DNA of 64,000 nt from Ursus arctos (lineage: Eukaryota; Chordata; Mammalia; Carnivora; Ursidae): the NCBI RefSeq assembly GCF_023065955.2, contig NW_026623078.1, positions 11,046,199-11,110,198 on the forward strand, read 5' to 3'. A program made the position numbers and the translations under genes. Below the pieces are notes generated by a model. The model was not told the origin of the DNA. It did not search any database and saw only the letters and a list, made by a program, of their open reading frames with translations. Of the stretch, positions 33,779 through 46,667 are shown piece after piece; position 1 is the first letter of the stretch; the number at the start of each line of letters is the position of its first letter.

Positions 33779-35640
33779 CCAAGACACCCACTTCTTGCAT
33801 TAACCATTACTTAGTGAAAATCCTTTGGAGTTATTTGGCAGCTGAATGCTTATCAAAAATCCCAATCCCAACAGTTTACATGGTCTTTAAAGTTTCAATT
33901 GGTTTTTCCTCCTCCATAAAGTGTCCCTTTGTCTATGACAAGCTTAGTGCTTTTGTTGCCTGTTTTTATACTCAACACATGCCTCAGGGAGGAAAGTTGA
34001 TTTCTGCCTAGCTAAAAGAACACTACACTCTATGAAATTTAGTTTTTTTAGAGTCTTTTGATTCCCCAGATATCTGGTGTTTAAATATATATATATATAT
34101 GTATGTAATGATGTTTTAAAGTTATCGTTTTATCAAGTTGTTATCTCAGGGCAGATTTGGGGCTGTGGCCTACATCTTAACCAGAGGCAGAATTCCAGGT
34201 CTTAATATTTTATGATAATGAATATACTAGCTTCTTAAATCTTCATAAGTTTTTTTAATTTAAATATATCTTCTGTTTGTGCTTGATACCCTCAGGTGTT
34301 GGAGTAGTCCACCATAATTTTGTGATTTTACTTTTGGCTAATATTTAGCAATGTTCATTTATCAACTCACCTTTCTGTTTAAAATTTATGTTTACCTGTT
34401 CTATAAAGCAATTATTCAAGAGACCTAACAAAAGACTGTCAGTACATGCTATATTTATTTTGGGTGTGGGCTCTTTCTTCCTTCTGGGTACTTAAAGTTA
34501 TCTGGGGTGGCCCTGTTCTCCCTGAATGACCAAGACTCCTTTTCAATACCTTACGTTCTGGATAAATGCCTCTGTTGCTATCTGCTCTGTATAGTAGAGG
34601 TAAGAGATGCTGTGAAAAAAATGTATTTCCCCAGTTAATCATCCTAACACTGCCCCAGACCCACTTATTCTGAGATTGCCAGCTCCTATATACCTCATCC
34701 TAGAACTACTCCTCATCCGAGAACTAATTCAAGCTTTGCAGCATTTGATTATATGAAACTTTGAATGTGGTTTTTCTCAGACAATGCAATTTTTTTTGTA
34801 TTAAACAACAACAAAAAATTTAAATCCTTTCTCTTGATAGCAGTCTTTTTTTACAGAGTATTATGACTATTATAGATTTATTTTCTTCAAATACATACTC
34901 ACATCATTTTTAAGAATTTGAGGTGAAGTGTGCCGTGTCTGTCATGTTAACCTGATGTCTGAGAATGTATTAATATACACCAAATACACATTACTTGCAT
35001 TTCTATGTATATGTGTATATTAGTGTCCACATATATTTGTATATACATAGGTCTGCATATATTTATATATAACAATTAAATCACACCTGAAATTATTCCT
35101 ATAGTCAACAACCTAGATAGATTATCACTATAACATGCTACTACATAGCTAAATGCTGAATACAAGTATACATATGTCAAGAAAAAATCCACTTAGGTTA
35201 TATTTATAGTGTCTGCACAATCACTTAAAGGAGAAAAGTTACTGAATTAAATACTTGCCACTAAAACCAAAAGTCATATCAATGTATTTGCATTCTGAAT
35301 AATATTTCGATTGAATTAACAAGTGTTTTGATGCTGTGCAAATAAAACAAAGTCAGTTTTTCATTAAAAAAATCTAAGTTTTTATGGTTTGTCCAACTCT
35401 GTGATAAGTGCTGGAGTGCTATGGTGGAGGGATAGATACCATTAGTCTCCCCATGAAATTTACAGTTTAGAAGGGGAGACAGATCATTTAAAATAAAGAA
35501 AAATACAAGTTGTAAGTGTTGAAGATTGAGTAGAGTACATGTTAGTTAAGTTATGAAGAGGAAGGTGAAGAGAAAGGGAACAGCAATATTTCAGGCAGCT
35601 AAAAAAGCAGTCATAGTTGAGGACTAAAAAGAAATGAGCT
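33779..35640. other. Unassigned AT-rich DNA
   Basis: No gene or named repeat is seen. Short (TA)n runs occur near 34086 and 35035. 33800-34010 is open for 65 codons on the plus strand without any family resemblance. Confidence 0.45.
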
Positions 35641-35644
35641 ATCA

Positions 35645-36135
35645 CATCACAAAATAAACAGAGGAACCATAAGTGCACATGACCAAATGAAATAAGCCAA
35701 TCTGAAAAGACTACATACTGCGTGATTCTTACTATATGGCACGCTGGAAGAGGTAAAACTCTGGAGATAGGTAAAAAGATTAGTGGTTGCAAGGGGTGTG
35801 GCAGTGGAGAGAGATATGTCAGCAGAGCACAGAGGATTTTAGGGTAGCCAAAACACTCTGTATGATAGTATAATGATGGATACATATCATTATAAATTTG
35901 TCTACCCTGTAGAATGTTCAATGCCAAGACTGTACATAATGAACTTCGGGTATGGATTTTGAGTGATTATGATGTGTCAGTGCAGGATTCATCCTTGGTA
36001 AAAAATGTACCACTCTGGTGTGTGATATTGATCTTGGGGGGGTGGCTGTGGATGAATAGAGGTGATTTATGGGAAACCTCTGTACCTGTATCCCAATTTT
36101 ATTGTATATCTAAAACTCTTAAAAAATAAAATATT
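35645..36135 (+). mobile_element. Old L1 3' end (L1ME-like), plus strand
   Basis: The final L1 part reads in sense orientation: CTACATACTGCGTGATTCTTACTATATGGCA, then ATAGGTAAAAAGATTAGTGGTTGC, CAATTTTATTGTATATCTAAAACT and CTTAAAAAATAAAA. It is one of the few plus-strand L1s here. Upstream truncation is near 35645. Confidence 0.75.
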
Positions 36136-36845
36136 TTTTTAAAAACAGCTATGAAATCAGAACTAGAGGCAAGAGAGATCTTACAGTGAACTCAAAATAC
36201 ATATCATACAGTTGTAACTGTGGGAGTGGCTGAGAGCTGTGTGACAGCCTAGTACAGACAGATGGACAAGGTCAAAGTCATCTCGAGGAAAGTTAAGATA
36301 ATTTCTTTAGGATAAATTTTTCAGGATTGAATTATTGTCAAAAGTAATGAGTGTTCTTTTTCTCTCTTATAGCCATATGTATGGGAATTAAGTGTACTCA
36401 CTTAAAAATGCAAATCGGTAATGTAAGTATCAGTTTATTTAACACCCACTTAATTTTCAATGACAAGTGATGCTTCTTGTGCTAGGCATAATAAAAAATA
36501 ATAAGTGTGAAATCTATTTACTCTGTTCCATTTTGTTTATTTTTATATTCCTGCCATGCCACACTGATTGTCTGCATTTAACAAACTAATATTCACATGA
36601 CAGTAACTATCATCACATTTTCTTAGACCTATTATGTTTTCATCATAAAGGCTAATTATTCAATCTTTTTTCTTGGCAAATATATGTTTAAAACCACAAC
36701 ATGACAGGCATTATGGCAGGCGCTCATAATAAACCAAAAACAGCTCCTTGCATCCTTTTCCATCGGGGTCTACAGTTGGGAGGAAAGACGGACTTTAATA
36801 AAAGAGTCACTCAGATAATCAGAGTTACACTTTTTAAAAGTACTA
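36136..36845. other. Unassigned DNA
   Basis: Nothing recognisable. There are no frames of note and the composition is moderately AT-rich. Confidence 0.45.
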
Positions 36846-36847
36846 TT

Positions 36848-37056
36848 GGGCACCTGGGTGGCTCAGTTGGTTAAGCATCCGACTCTTGATTTTGGCTCGG
36901 GTCATGATCTCAGGGTCCTGGAATTGAGCCCTGCATCTGACTCCATGCTCAAGTGCAGAGACTGCTTGTCCTTTTCCCTCTTCTCCTCTCCCCACTTGCA
37001 CTCTCTCTCTCTCTCAAATAAATAAATATATCTTAAAATTAATTAATTAATTAATT
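36848..37056 (+). mobile_element. CAN-SINE, plus strand
   Basis: GGGCACCTGGGTGGCTCAGTTGGTTAAGC opens the tRNA-derived head. The variant body CTCTTGATTTTGGCTCGGGTCATGATCTCAGGG marks a subfamily shared with the copy at 52086. The tail is CAAATAAATAAATATATC plus an (ATTA)n run. Confidence 0.93.
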
Positions 37057-37678
37057 GAAGTGCCATCAAGTAGGAATACAAAGTGCCATAATTTTACATT
37101 ATAATGGGAAAAACCCCAGAAAGGAAAGTACAGGATTCTTCCATGAGGACATGGAGATAAGCCAGAGAACATGGTGGTGGGAGGCAAAACCTAGCAGGTG
37201 GTGGTAGGCAATCATGATATAATGGAATGCATGACATAACTAGATATGCATTTAAAAATAAAATCTCTTTAGTTATAGTGAGTGAGAGTAAAGAGATAAG
37301 AACTGATATTAGGAGGTCAGTTTGGAAGATATTACAGAAGTCCAGATAAGAGATGATGGCCACCTAGGAGCAGGTATGATGGTACAATGGAGAAAAAAAG
37401 AGAGATAAGAATTTAGGATGAAAAATTAACTAGATTTGGTTATTCAGATTAGAGGTATATATATAGAGAGATTTATAAATCATAAAATATATAAATTTAT
37501 TAAGAGCAGATTATATAGATTATACATATAGGTACAAAGATTAAAGGATATATATATATAAAGAGATATAGAGAATTTTTTTTCAAATCTTTTGGATCAT
37601 TTTGATGTTCTATTACTTAATGACTTCTGTGCTTTTGTGATGCTGCTTTTTATTTTATAAGCATTTTATATTTTTATA

Positions 37679-38014
37679 TAGTTGACTTTTGAATAACATG
37701 GGGTTAGGCGCACCAACCCTAATGCAGTCTAAATTCCAACTGTAACTTTTGACTTCCCCAGAACTTAACTACTAATAGCCTACTGTTGATTGAAAGCTTC
37801 ACAAATAACATGAACAGCCAATTAACACATATTTTGTATGTTACAGGTATTATATACTATATTATTACAATAAAGTAAGCTAGACAAAAAATGGTTATTA
37901 AGAAAATCATAAGGAAGAGAAAATACATTTACAGCCTTGTACCGTATTTATTGGAAGTATCCCTGTGTAAGAGGATCCATGCAGTTCAAACCCGTGTTGT
38001 TCAAGGATCAACTG
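37679..38014. mobile_element. Tigger2-type MITE (TcMar-Tigger)
   Basis: Terminal inverted repeats can be read directly: TAGTTGACTTTTGAATAACATGGG at the left and the complement of CCGTGTTGTTCAAGGATCAACTG at the right. TA dinucleotides flank both ends (37677-37678 and 38015-38016), as expected for a mariner-superfamily target. The 336-base length and internal words (TTAACTACTAATAGCCTACTGTTGA) fit a non-autonomous Tigger element. The exact subfamily name is from memory. Confidence 0.85.
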
Positions 38015-38016
38015 TA

Positions 38017-38920
38017 TAATAAATATAACATCTAAAGTACTCGAGGACCTAAAGTTACTGGGATGATGTTTCTATTTTTCATTTCTGCCGACCCTCATCC
38101 TTTTCGCTTATTTCCTTGTACACTAGATTTTGCTTGTGTGCTTAAATGTGCTCAGTCTTAGTTGGTACATGCCCTGAGGGTTTACATTGGCCCTGCTTTC
38201 TTGCAGAGAGAATGTGTATTCCTTTTTATGGGAAGCAAAAATCACTACCAAAACTGGACCAATGTAGTACCCCTCAAGATTCTTAGACTTACTAGTCTAG
38301 AGTCCTTTTCTCTTAATGTATCTTAGGTTTACTTACAGAAGTTCCCTTTTTCTCATCTGGCTGCTAATGCAAAGCTTAACTGCTGGATCAGAGTGTTCCT
38401 ATTGGTGCTCATGTCTGCATAATCCTTTTCATCCACTATTGGTAACTGTCGTTGATACTTGTTATCAGGTAATAGGTTTGGAAAAGAAGGTGATGAGAGG
38501 GTCCATGTTTTTATCCCAATTCAGGACCTTCATTTATTTCTATATAAAAAGATCTTCAGTCTACCATCAGCCACTAAACTTTTAGTTTATGAAATTTTTG
38601 TACCGTTAAAAGCATTTGTAACATTTGGTATTTTATCATTTTATTCTTACTTATATCATTCAAATACCAAAAATAAAATTTACTAATTTCCAATATAATA
38701 ATTCTGCTTTGCAATTCTTATGTTGAATTATTGGGCCATTTTATAAATCTCAGAATAGGGAATCTTAGTGACCTTATTCTTCTATATCCTATAGGCTGTA
38801 TTTCTATATTTGCTATTTTGCTTCCAAATCATGTTAGATATTTGTTGCTGCATAGAAATTATTCCCAACTAGGCTAAAATATACTGAAATAATAGGGAAA
38901 CAAAAGAATCATGGAATCTT
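38017..38920. other. Unassigned DNA
   Basis: Two small overlapping plus-strand frames (38316-38585 and 38459-38686) have no family resemblance. No named repeat is seen. Confidence 0.45.
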
Positions 38921-38924
38921 TAAA

Positions 38925-39145
38925 CAGGTGTGGCATACTGCAGCTATGGGCCAAATCCAGTCTGTCTCCTGATTTTATAAATAAAGATTTATGGGATCAC
39001 CTCCAAGAACATGCATTATGTATTGTCTATGTCTGCTTTCACACTACAAAGGCAGAGTTGAGACAAGATGACATAGACTGTACAGCTCAGAAAGTTAAAA
39101 ATATTTACCATCTGGCCCTTTACAGCAAAAATTTGCTTATCCCTG
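38925..39145. mobile_element. hAT-Charlie-like MITE relic
   Basis: Diverged inverted ends CAGGTGTGGCATACT and TTGCTTATCCCTG bracket GGGCCAAATCCAGTCTG, TGTATTGTCTATGTCTGCTTTC and TATTTACCATCTGGCCCTTTACAG. This is a widespread ancient mammalian short DNA-transposon pattern. The plus-strand frame 38911-39174 covering it is an accident of decay. Confidence 0.65.
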
Positions 39146-41857
39146 GTTTAAAAGATGATTCAAAAATACAATAAACTATAACTATTGCATTATCATTCAG
39201 TTGTCTTATTGCATTTCCCAGAGTTTTTTTCAAAAATGTATAAGACTGAAGATACCATACTTATAGACTATTTTTAAATTTATTTAGCACAACTGAGATT
39301 GAATTTTTCATTCTTCACCGATAATGGCAAAGAGAGAAAAGGGCAGAGAAAAGTCATAATTATCAGAAAAATCAAAAGATGAAAGCAAAAAGCAGTACTT
39401 GAGACTATAATGAAGATGATAATTTGATTATATAATTGAAATATCAGATACATTTTCAGATGACAGTATCCTATATGAATTTTCTCAAACTCATGAATTT
39501 ATAAATAGACAATGTATATTGAAGTTAGAAAGGAAATGTGATGTTCATATCAATTTAGTCATTCATCAGGAAGGACTTCATTAAACAATATTTTCTGACA
39601 AGATCCTGGCCCATTCCAATTGGTTAGAAAGATATGTCAGAGAAAATTTGTATTCTTCATTATGTTTATGTGCCAAAATTTACTCTTTGGTACTCTGATA
39701 CTCTTTGGTAGTGGACAAATGATGAAGGCAAGTGAATAATAAAGATGACTGGAAGGAAATAAATGATGTACTAAAAAGGTACTGAAAATTATGATAAGTC
39801 ATTCTAAATGATGCTTATAATTAAAAACTGAAAGGTAGTAATATAGCAAAAAAGATGGTACTCTTCTCTTCAAGATTATTATTAGCCATCACAGGTTTCA
39901 AAAATTATTTGAGTATTGTATTTTGATGGGCAGTTTCAAGAAGAATCACTAGTGGTGATAAGCTGGAATTGACATATTTGGAATCTCATTCTAGTATTTA
40001 CAAGATGGATATATTCCAGATTCATACATGACAATTGAAGAGCAGTTATTCACATTCAAAAGACATGACCCATTCTGGTTACATATAAGGAAGTAAATTT
40101 TGAGTTTGCTATGGTTAATTTTTTACCACAATTTCTTATAAGTTGCTTTTCATTATTTCTTTATTCTTACTCATATAAAATTAGTAAAATAAGTATAAAG
40201 AATTAAAAAGGGTCCATTGGACCCAGAGACTAAATGTTGATGCTTTTATTTCCAAATATATATTCAGTTAATTCCTGGGTACTGGATTTATTTAGTTGAG
40301 ATTTTTCATGTGACATATTCATTTGCCCTACACTCTGAATGTTATTGACAAATGAAGAACATCCTTTTAATACATTTATTAAAAGACAATTCAAGAAGAA
40401 AATTCCCCGAGCATGTCACCTCTTTGTCAAAGGTTGTGATGTGGCAGGGAAAGTGTGAGTAAAGGATGGGGTTACCCTTTAGTGACAGTGAGATACCTCT
40501 GCATTACCTTTTCTTCTCCACTTGCTCCCTAGTGCTATGCTAACTTTCCTCCATCTGATCTTTTCTCTGTATTCCCTCATTCTATCACTCTAAGCTATAT
40601 CCAATGCAGATGAGTCATTAGTAACACTGAGAGTGGACAATATACCCTAGGTGTGATGAAACATAAAATTCGTTGTGAACCACTGTTTTCAGTTGACCAC
40701 ATTCTCACTGAATTCTGTGAACCTTAGGAAATGCATGGTAGGCACAAGTTTTTATAAAATATGTCTTGAGTTCACAAGTCAGAGACTTATCCCCACAGCA
40801 CTGCTCCAACTTCAATGGCCTTTCCAGACTATGTGATGACACTTAAATGTCTTTACTAAAAACAAATCTAATACCCACTGTGATGAGATTCATGCTATTT
40901 GAATATAAGATCCAAAAGATTGAATTCCCCTGATTAGGGAGTATATGAGATTTAATGTCTATTTTCTACTACAACTTCAATTATAATGGTGTATTTTCCC
41001 TGGGTTTCTGAGATTTCCAATTTACTCTTCTAGCTTTGGTCTGGGATTGTTTTGTAATTTTGTCTCAAAAATCTAATTTTTAAGTTCTGACATTTTTTAG
41101 TTCTGGGAAATGATTTTTATTAGACAAATTTATTAAAAACTAATGAATTATGATTTTATTATAAATTATATTATTAAAAACTAATAAGGTATAGCATATA
41201 TTTTACTTGATTACTGAAGGATAGAAAGGACAGAATAGAGGGTAGGATAGTCAATGTGACAGAAGCTTAGAAATTATCAGAATTGAGGGAGCATGCATTC
41301 TGAACCCATTAATAAAATGTAATCTTTTCATTGGCACAGTGTAGCAAGTGTTCTGGACATTTTTGCTTATTCCTTTGGATTTACTCTCTACTATTCACCA
41401 CTTGGCTCTGTGCCTTAAGAGGCTGACCTTTATAGACTTCATTATCAGCTTTACTGCTTTCTGGCTTCCTGTTAGGTTTATCCCATGGGATTATACTAGG
41501 ATATAGGGAATGAAGTGTAGAAAGAAAGAGGTTAAAATGTCTATTATCCCATGTACTTCACTGTTGATTAGGTCCATTTGGCTGTGTTCCTCAGTGGAAT
41601 ACTATAATTCTATTGGGTAGTTCCCTTATAAAGATCCCAATATGCTCTGTTTCTAGTAGCTGAGTACTTCCCCTGCCTCTGCAGGTCTAGGTAGAGACTG
41701 GTACTGAACAGACCTAAAAGTAAAAGTATCCCATAGAAGCAGGTGTCTCAGACTTCTCCATGGCACCAGCTTCTAATTCTTCATCACTTTCCATCAATTC
41801 ATGTTTATAGTTCATGGGGAATTCTACTTAATAGAAGAGGAAAACACATAAGCCTGA
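39146..41857. other. Unassigned AT-rich DNA
   Basis: No exon-like frame, RNA gene or clear repeat. From about 41340 the sequence is less AT-rich and reads like an old unidentified repeat (CACTTGGCTCTGTGCCTTAAGAGGC...), which may lead into the next entry. Confidence 0.4.
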
Positions 41858-42660
41858 TTGAGGGATGAATTCACATCATGTGCTGATATTGGCCACAAAT
41901 GGATGGCCACTGAATTATATCCATACCCAGTGGTGACCCCAAACAATATGGAGAAAGAAAATCATACCAACGAACAGGATTTGTTGACCTTGATAAGAAG
42001 AAGAGATGGCTTGCAGTTTGGGTACATATTGATATATAAGTAGCGGTTAATGGGTAGGAAAGCAACAGATTAGAAGATTGGTGACAAGAAGGATTAAGGG
42101 AGAAATATGTGAATGGACCCCTTGGACCTAGCACAGTGTATAAAGCTATTCACATTTTATACTGTTGCTCATGAAAAGGCATCCAAACTAGAGGAAGGCC
42201 AAAACTCAGATGCGCAAGATGACCCAGACACTCCACTGCTTGCTCAAAAGACTCATGTGCAAAATGGCCTTTTGTGCTACTAATTTTATACAACAGGCAT
42301 ATCTTATTCTATGCATGAGCATGATTTTATGTGCATTACATCCCAGAGCGGCTGTTTACTTAGAAGTCTTACTGAGAGAGACTCACTTCAGAGTTTATTC
42401 ATGTGGTTGACAACCAGGTTTGACTCTACTTGGTCAATTTTCCAGAGGCCTCCCTCAGTTCTTTGACTCATGGATCTCTTTATAGCACACCTTATGATGT
42501 GGAAGGTAGCTTCCATCAGTGAGAATAAGCAAGAGAGCAATATGAAGTACACAACACTGAAGCCACAGTCTTTTTCCAAACCTAATCTTAAAAGTGGCAC
42601 TCTCACTTTGAGATTCATTAAAATTGATTCATGAGGTCTAGCCTATATTCAAGGCAGAGG
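41858..42660 (+). other. Possible ancient retroviral-type internal relic
   Basis: Lower AT content than its flanks and a peptide-like run (ADIGHKWMATELYPYP, EQDLLTL) followed by broken frames suggest a very old coding remnant. It may belong to an ERVL-like internal region. The resemblance is by eye only, there is no conserved catalytic motif, and neither LTR is visible next to it. Treat it as an unclassified relic. Confidence 0.25.
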
Positions 42661-43179
42661 GAGTTCAAAGGGGTATGCTTATTGGGGCTCACTGGAAGCC
42701 ATCACAGATACTGCCTAAGTTAATAATATACAACTTATTGTATAACTTTATTTTTTTCTTTGACCACAAATTCTGGAAGTTCACCTTTATGGAACACAGC
42801 TTTTTTTAAAATTTTTAATTAAAAAAAAACCATAATAATGTTATGTTTGGAATACAGCTTCTACCCATCACCCTTTCTGCACTCAGACTTTGGCTGGATC
42901 AAAAGTTTTATGAAAGGTGATTGGTCAGTTGTCAAAGACACATTCATTCACAAAATATCTATTTATTACATTTAACATATATATTAAGAAGAAAATTTTG
43001 TATTCTATAGAAATTGCTTCATAAATGGTAAAATAATGTTTTATTATATAACAACATAAACCTCAAGTTGTCTGTGGATATTTTGCCCAGATAATATAGA
43101 ATACAATAAGAGAATGTAGAATGGAATAAGAAAGTAAAATATTCAGAAGATTCTGAGGGTTTAGTAGTAAATGGACTAA

Positions 43180-43385
43180 GAGAAATAATAACAATATTGA
43201 CTGAGTATGAACCATGTGCAAGTCAGTGCTTTAAATACACTAGTTGTATTAACTCTCTTAATCCTTACAACACCAGCGGTAGTTACTTTATCACTCAGAT
43301 TTTAGAAAAAGGACATTAAGGCTGAGAAAGATTAAGTGAGTTCCATAGCCAGAAAATAGGAAGCTGGGATTTGAAGCCAGATATT
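43180..43385 (-). mobile_element. MIR SINE relic
   Basis: Reverse complement of a MIR. TTCAAATCCCAGCTTCC corresponds to the tRNA-like head, TGAGTGATAAAGTAACTACC to the middle, and GCACTGACTTGCACATGGTTCATACTCAG to the 3' part. It is nearly full length but diverged. Confidence 0.78.
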
Positions 43386-43715
43386 TAGAGAACAAGAGCT
43401 AGAAACTAAACTTGGAAACCGTTCAATGTGGCTGTCAGTTAACTACCTTCCTTCAGTCCCAGACCCACTCAATGAAGACTGTCATTGTCCAATATTTTTT
43501 GTGCCCCAATTACTGATCTTAGTTTTATCTCTGTCAAACTCATTTACTAGCTTAACTCTACTAGTCCATCTTTTCAGGTACTAATGATCTGTTCAGTCAT
43601 TTCAACATATTCAGTTGCGGGCCCTTCCCACCATGAGGTGACATTGAGTGCAAAACTAAGACTAAACAAAGCTCATTCATAAGCTTCCTTCATGTGTATT
43701 TCCTATGGCACTGAC

Positions 43716-44128
43716 TGTGTTAGTCTACTAAGGCTGACATAACCAAAGTACCACAGAGTAGGTGACTTAACAGAAATTTATTTTCTCACATTTGGGGTCT
43801 AGGAGTCCTAGATCAGGGTGTCAGCAGGATCGGTTTCTTCTGAGGCCTCTCTCCTTGGCTTGTGGGTGTTTCTCGTCTTCCTGTGTCTTCACATGGTCTT
43901 TCCTCTGTGGGTATGTGTCTGTGTCCTGTGTGTCTAATCTCCTCTTATTATAAGGACACCAGGCATACTCAGGTCCTATTCTAATGATCTCATTTCACCT
44001 TCATTACCTTTTTAAAGACCCTCTTTCCAAATACAGTCACATGAAAGTTATTGGGGGTTAGGACTTCAATGGATGCCCCAGGACTTGATATGGATTTGGG
44101 GTGGATACAGTTCAACCTATGATATTGA
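43716..44128 (-). mobile_element. MLT1-type MaLR solitary LTR
   Basis: The antisense LTR pattern is clear over about 410 bases: GTACCACAGAGTAGGTGACTTAACAG, ATTTATTTTCTCACATTTGGG, TCTTCTGAGGCCTCTCTCC, TATAAGGACACCAGGCATA and TCTTTCCAAATACAGTCACAT. This is an ancient mammalian ERVL-MaLR LTR. No internal region is attached, so it is a solitary LTR left by recombination. It has no coding content. Confidence 0.85.
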
Positions 44129-44129
44129 C

Positions 44130-45145
44130 TAAACAGAAGGAAAAGAGGAACAGAAAATGTAAACAGGAGGGAAATATAACTGTAAAGCTTTTTTTTTTTC
44201 CCTTAAGTCACACTGATTTCACATCGGTAAATGTAATAATTCTGCAAAATAATGATGCAACACATTGAATCAAGCACTGTGATATTCTCCTAAGTTTCAA
44301 GCCATTATATATTCTGTTGTTAGAGACAAGAAGTCACATTAGGAACTGCAGAAAATAGTGCATATTGATGATTTTTTGGTTTGTTGCTTCTGGGATTGAT
44401 AGCATATTGGTAAGATTTTAAATGCAAAACACTGTGAAGTCAGAAAAATACAGTTCTATTGTTATAAGACAAAATGCTGAAGTCATAGTCAATCAGCTAT
44501 TACCAGAGCCATAAGGAAATCATTCAGATAATCTTAACATCAGGTATTATGATCACACAATGAATGTTGACAGCATTGTCCTTTCTGTGATTATTTCTAA
44601 ATATGAGGTTCTGACAATGGTTGCCATAAAAATCTTCAAGATGTTGTCTATACTAAACCGCCATTTGTTCAGTGAAAGACTGGAATTGCCAGGATTCCAA
44701 ATATCAGTTACATTTCCAGTTTGCTTAGATAATTAATTAGTATTTATTACCCACGTACTCAAAAATGTTTCTTCCCTTTCCCCATTTTTCTCATATTTTA
44801 TGCACATACTTATTTCCTATTTTGTGCTGAATAAAAAGGGCCATATTTAACAACGAAGACTCAAAGAGTGGTAGAAATGATTAAAGTACGTAAAGAATAG
44901 TAGAATTACAGCCTCAGTAATAATTCCTGAATGCCTTGTACACACCCTACAGTCTTATCGAGGTCCCCACTGACCACAACTAATTTAACATATTCAAAGG
45001 TCAATGTTGAAATAGTATCTACTCAAAGGCAAAATACAAATATACAGATATACACACATATACCCAGACAAACATAGAAATTTCAGTTTAAGGAAATGTG
45101 TTCTGCTTGTGCAACTGACTTCGTTTGTTTTTTTGTTTTGTTTTG
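44130..45145. other. Unassigned AT-rich DNA
   Basis: No gene or named repeat is seen. There is a T9-C4 tract at 44190. Confidence 0.45.
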
Positions 45146-45332
45146 TTTTGTTTTGAGATAATTATAGATTCACGTACAGTGGTAAAAATAATATAGGTCT
45201 CATAATACTCTTCACCAACTTTTCCAAAATGGTAATGTATTGCATATTTATAATGATATAAATATCACAACCGGGAAATCAGCATTGTTACAATCTACCA
45301 ATATGTCCAAATTTCATCATTTTTACTTGCAC

Positions 45333-45333
<1 letters not shown>

Positions 45334-45365
<32 letters not shown>
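45334..45365. repeat. (TG)n microsatellite
   Basis: About 16 uninterrupted TG units within the old L1, probably length-polymorphic. Confidence 0.95.
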
Positions 45366-45367
<2 letters not shown>

Positions 45368-45942
45368 ATTAGGTCTACTAAATACCATATGTATTAGTAT
45401 GCCCACCACCACACAACATACTAAACAGTGAAGACACCTAATAGTTTCATCACAGGATTCCTTGTGCTACCCATTGATAGAGCTGCCTCCACCCCCCACT
45501 TTACTGCAGGTAATCACTAACTTATTTTCCACCTCTATAATTTCGCCATTGCCAGAATGTTATGGAAATGGACACAGGCATTATTGAACTTTCTGAGATT
45601 GGCCTTTTTCATCAGCAGTATCCCCTTGAGATCCATGCCAGTTGTTACGTGTATCAGTACTTTGTATTTTTTTCATTGTTGTATAGTATCCCATGGTATT
45701 GATGTACCATATCTATTTAGCCACTTATTTGTTGATGGACATTTGACTTGTTTCCTGTTTTTCACTATTTTAACTAAAGCTGCTATGAATATTTATGTAT
45801 ATGTTTTTATTTCTCCTGGGTAAATACCCACAAATTCAATATATGAGTATATCACAGTAAATTATTCTTTCCTTGGTAATAAATATTTGTGTTGCTTACA
45901 GTTTGTTACTATTGCAATCATTTTTTTCATTTGAACATTTTT

Positions 45943-46667
45943 TGTGTGTGTGTTTCTACAAGTAACTTTATTTTTTTCCCAAGTTTTTATTTAAATTCCA
46001 GGTGGTTACCCTACAGTGCAATATTAGTTTCTGGTGTAAAATTTAGTGATTCATCACTTAATATACAACACCCGGTGCTCATCACAATAAGTGCCCTCCT
46101 TAATATGCATCACTCATTTAGCTCATCCCACCCCCCACCTTCCCTCCAGTAACCATCAGTTTGTTCTCTAAAGTTGAGTCTGTTTTTTGGTTTGCCTCTC
46201 TTTTTTCCTCCCTATGTTCATTTGTTTTGTTTCTTAAATTCTGTATGTGAATGAAATCATATGGTATTTGTCTTTCTCTAACTGACTCCTTTTGCTTAGC
46301 ATAATACTCTCTAGCTCCAACAATGTCATTGCAAATGGCAAGATTTCATTCTTTGTTATGGCTGAGTAATATCCCATTCTGTATATATACACGGCATCTT
46401 TATCCATTCATCAGTCAATGGACATTTGGGCTCTTTCTATAATTTGGCTGTTGTCGATAATACTGCTATAAACATCAGGATGCATGTAATCCTTTGAACC
46501 AGTATTTTTGTATCCTTTGGGTAAATACTTAGTAGTGTAATTGCTAGATTGTAGGGTAGTTCTATTTTTAACTTTATGAGGAAACTCCATACTGCTTTCC
46601 AGAGTGGCTGTACCAGTTTGCATTCCCACCAACAGTGTAAGACGGTGCCCCTTTCTCCACAACCTCC
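45943..46667 (-). mobile_element. Carnivore L1 3' end with target duplication
   Basis: 725 bases of 3' UTR plus the last part of ORF2. The minus-strand peptide near 46640 has [20 protein letters not shown] and [17 protein letters not shown], in two frames. The flanks TTTGAACATTTTT at 45930-45942 and 46668-46680 are an exact 13-base direct repeat. Confidence 0.93.

Noticed and set aside
35484..35927. 147-codon minus-strand frame
   Set aside because: Its upstream part is antisense to an old L1 3' end (from 35645). The frame shows no known protein motif and its length is plausible by chance in this composition.
38911..39174. 87-codon plus-strand frame
   Set aside because: It coincides with a decayed hAT-like MITE and ends with it.
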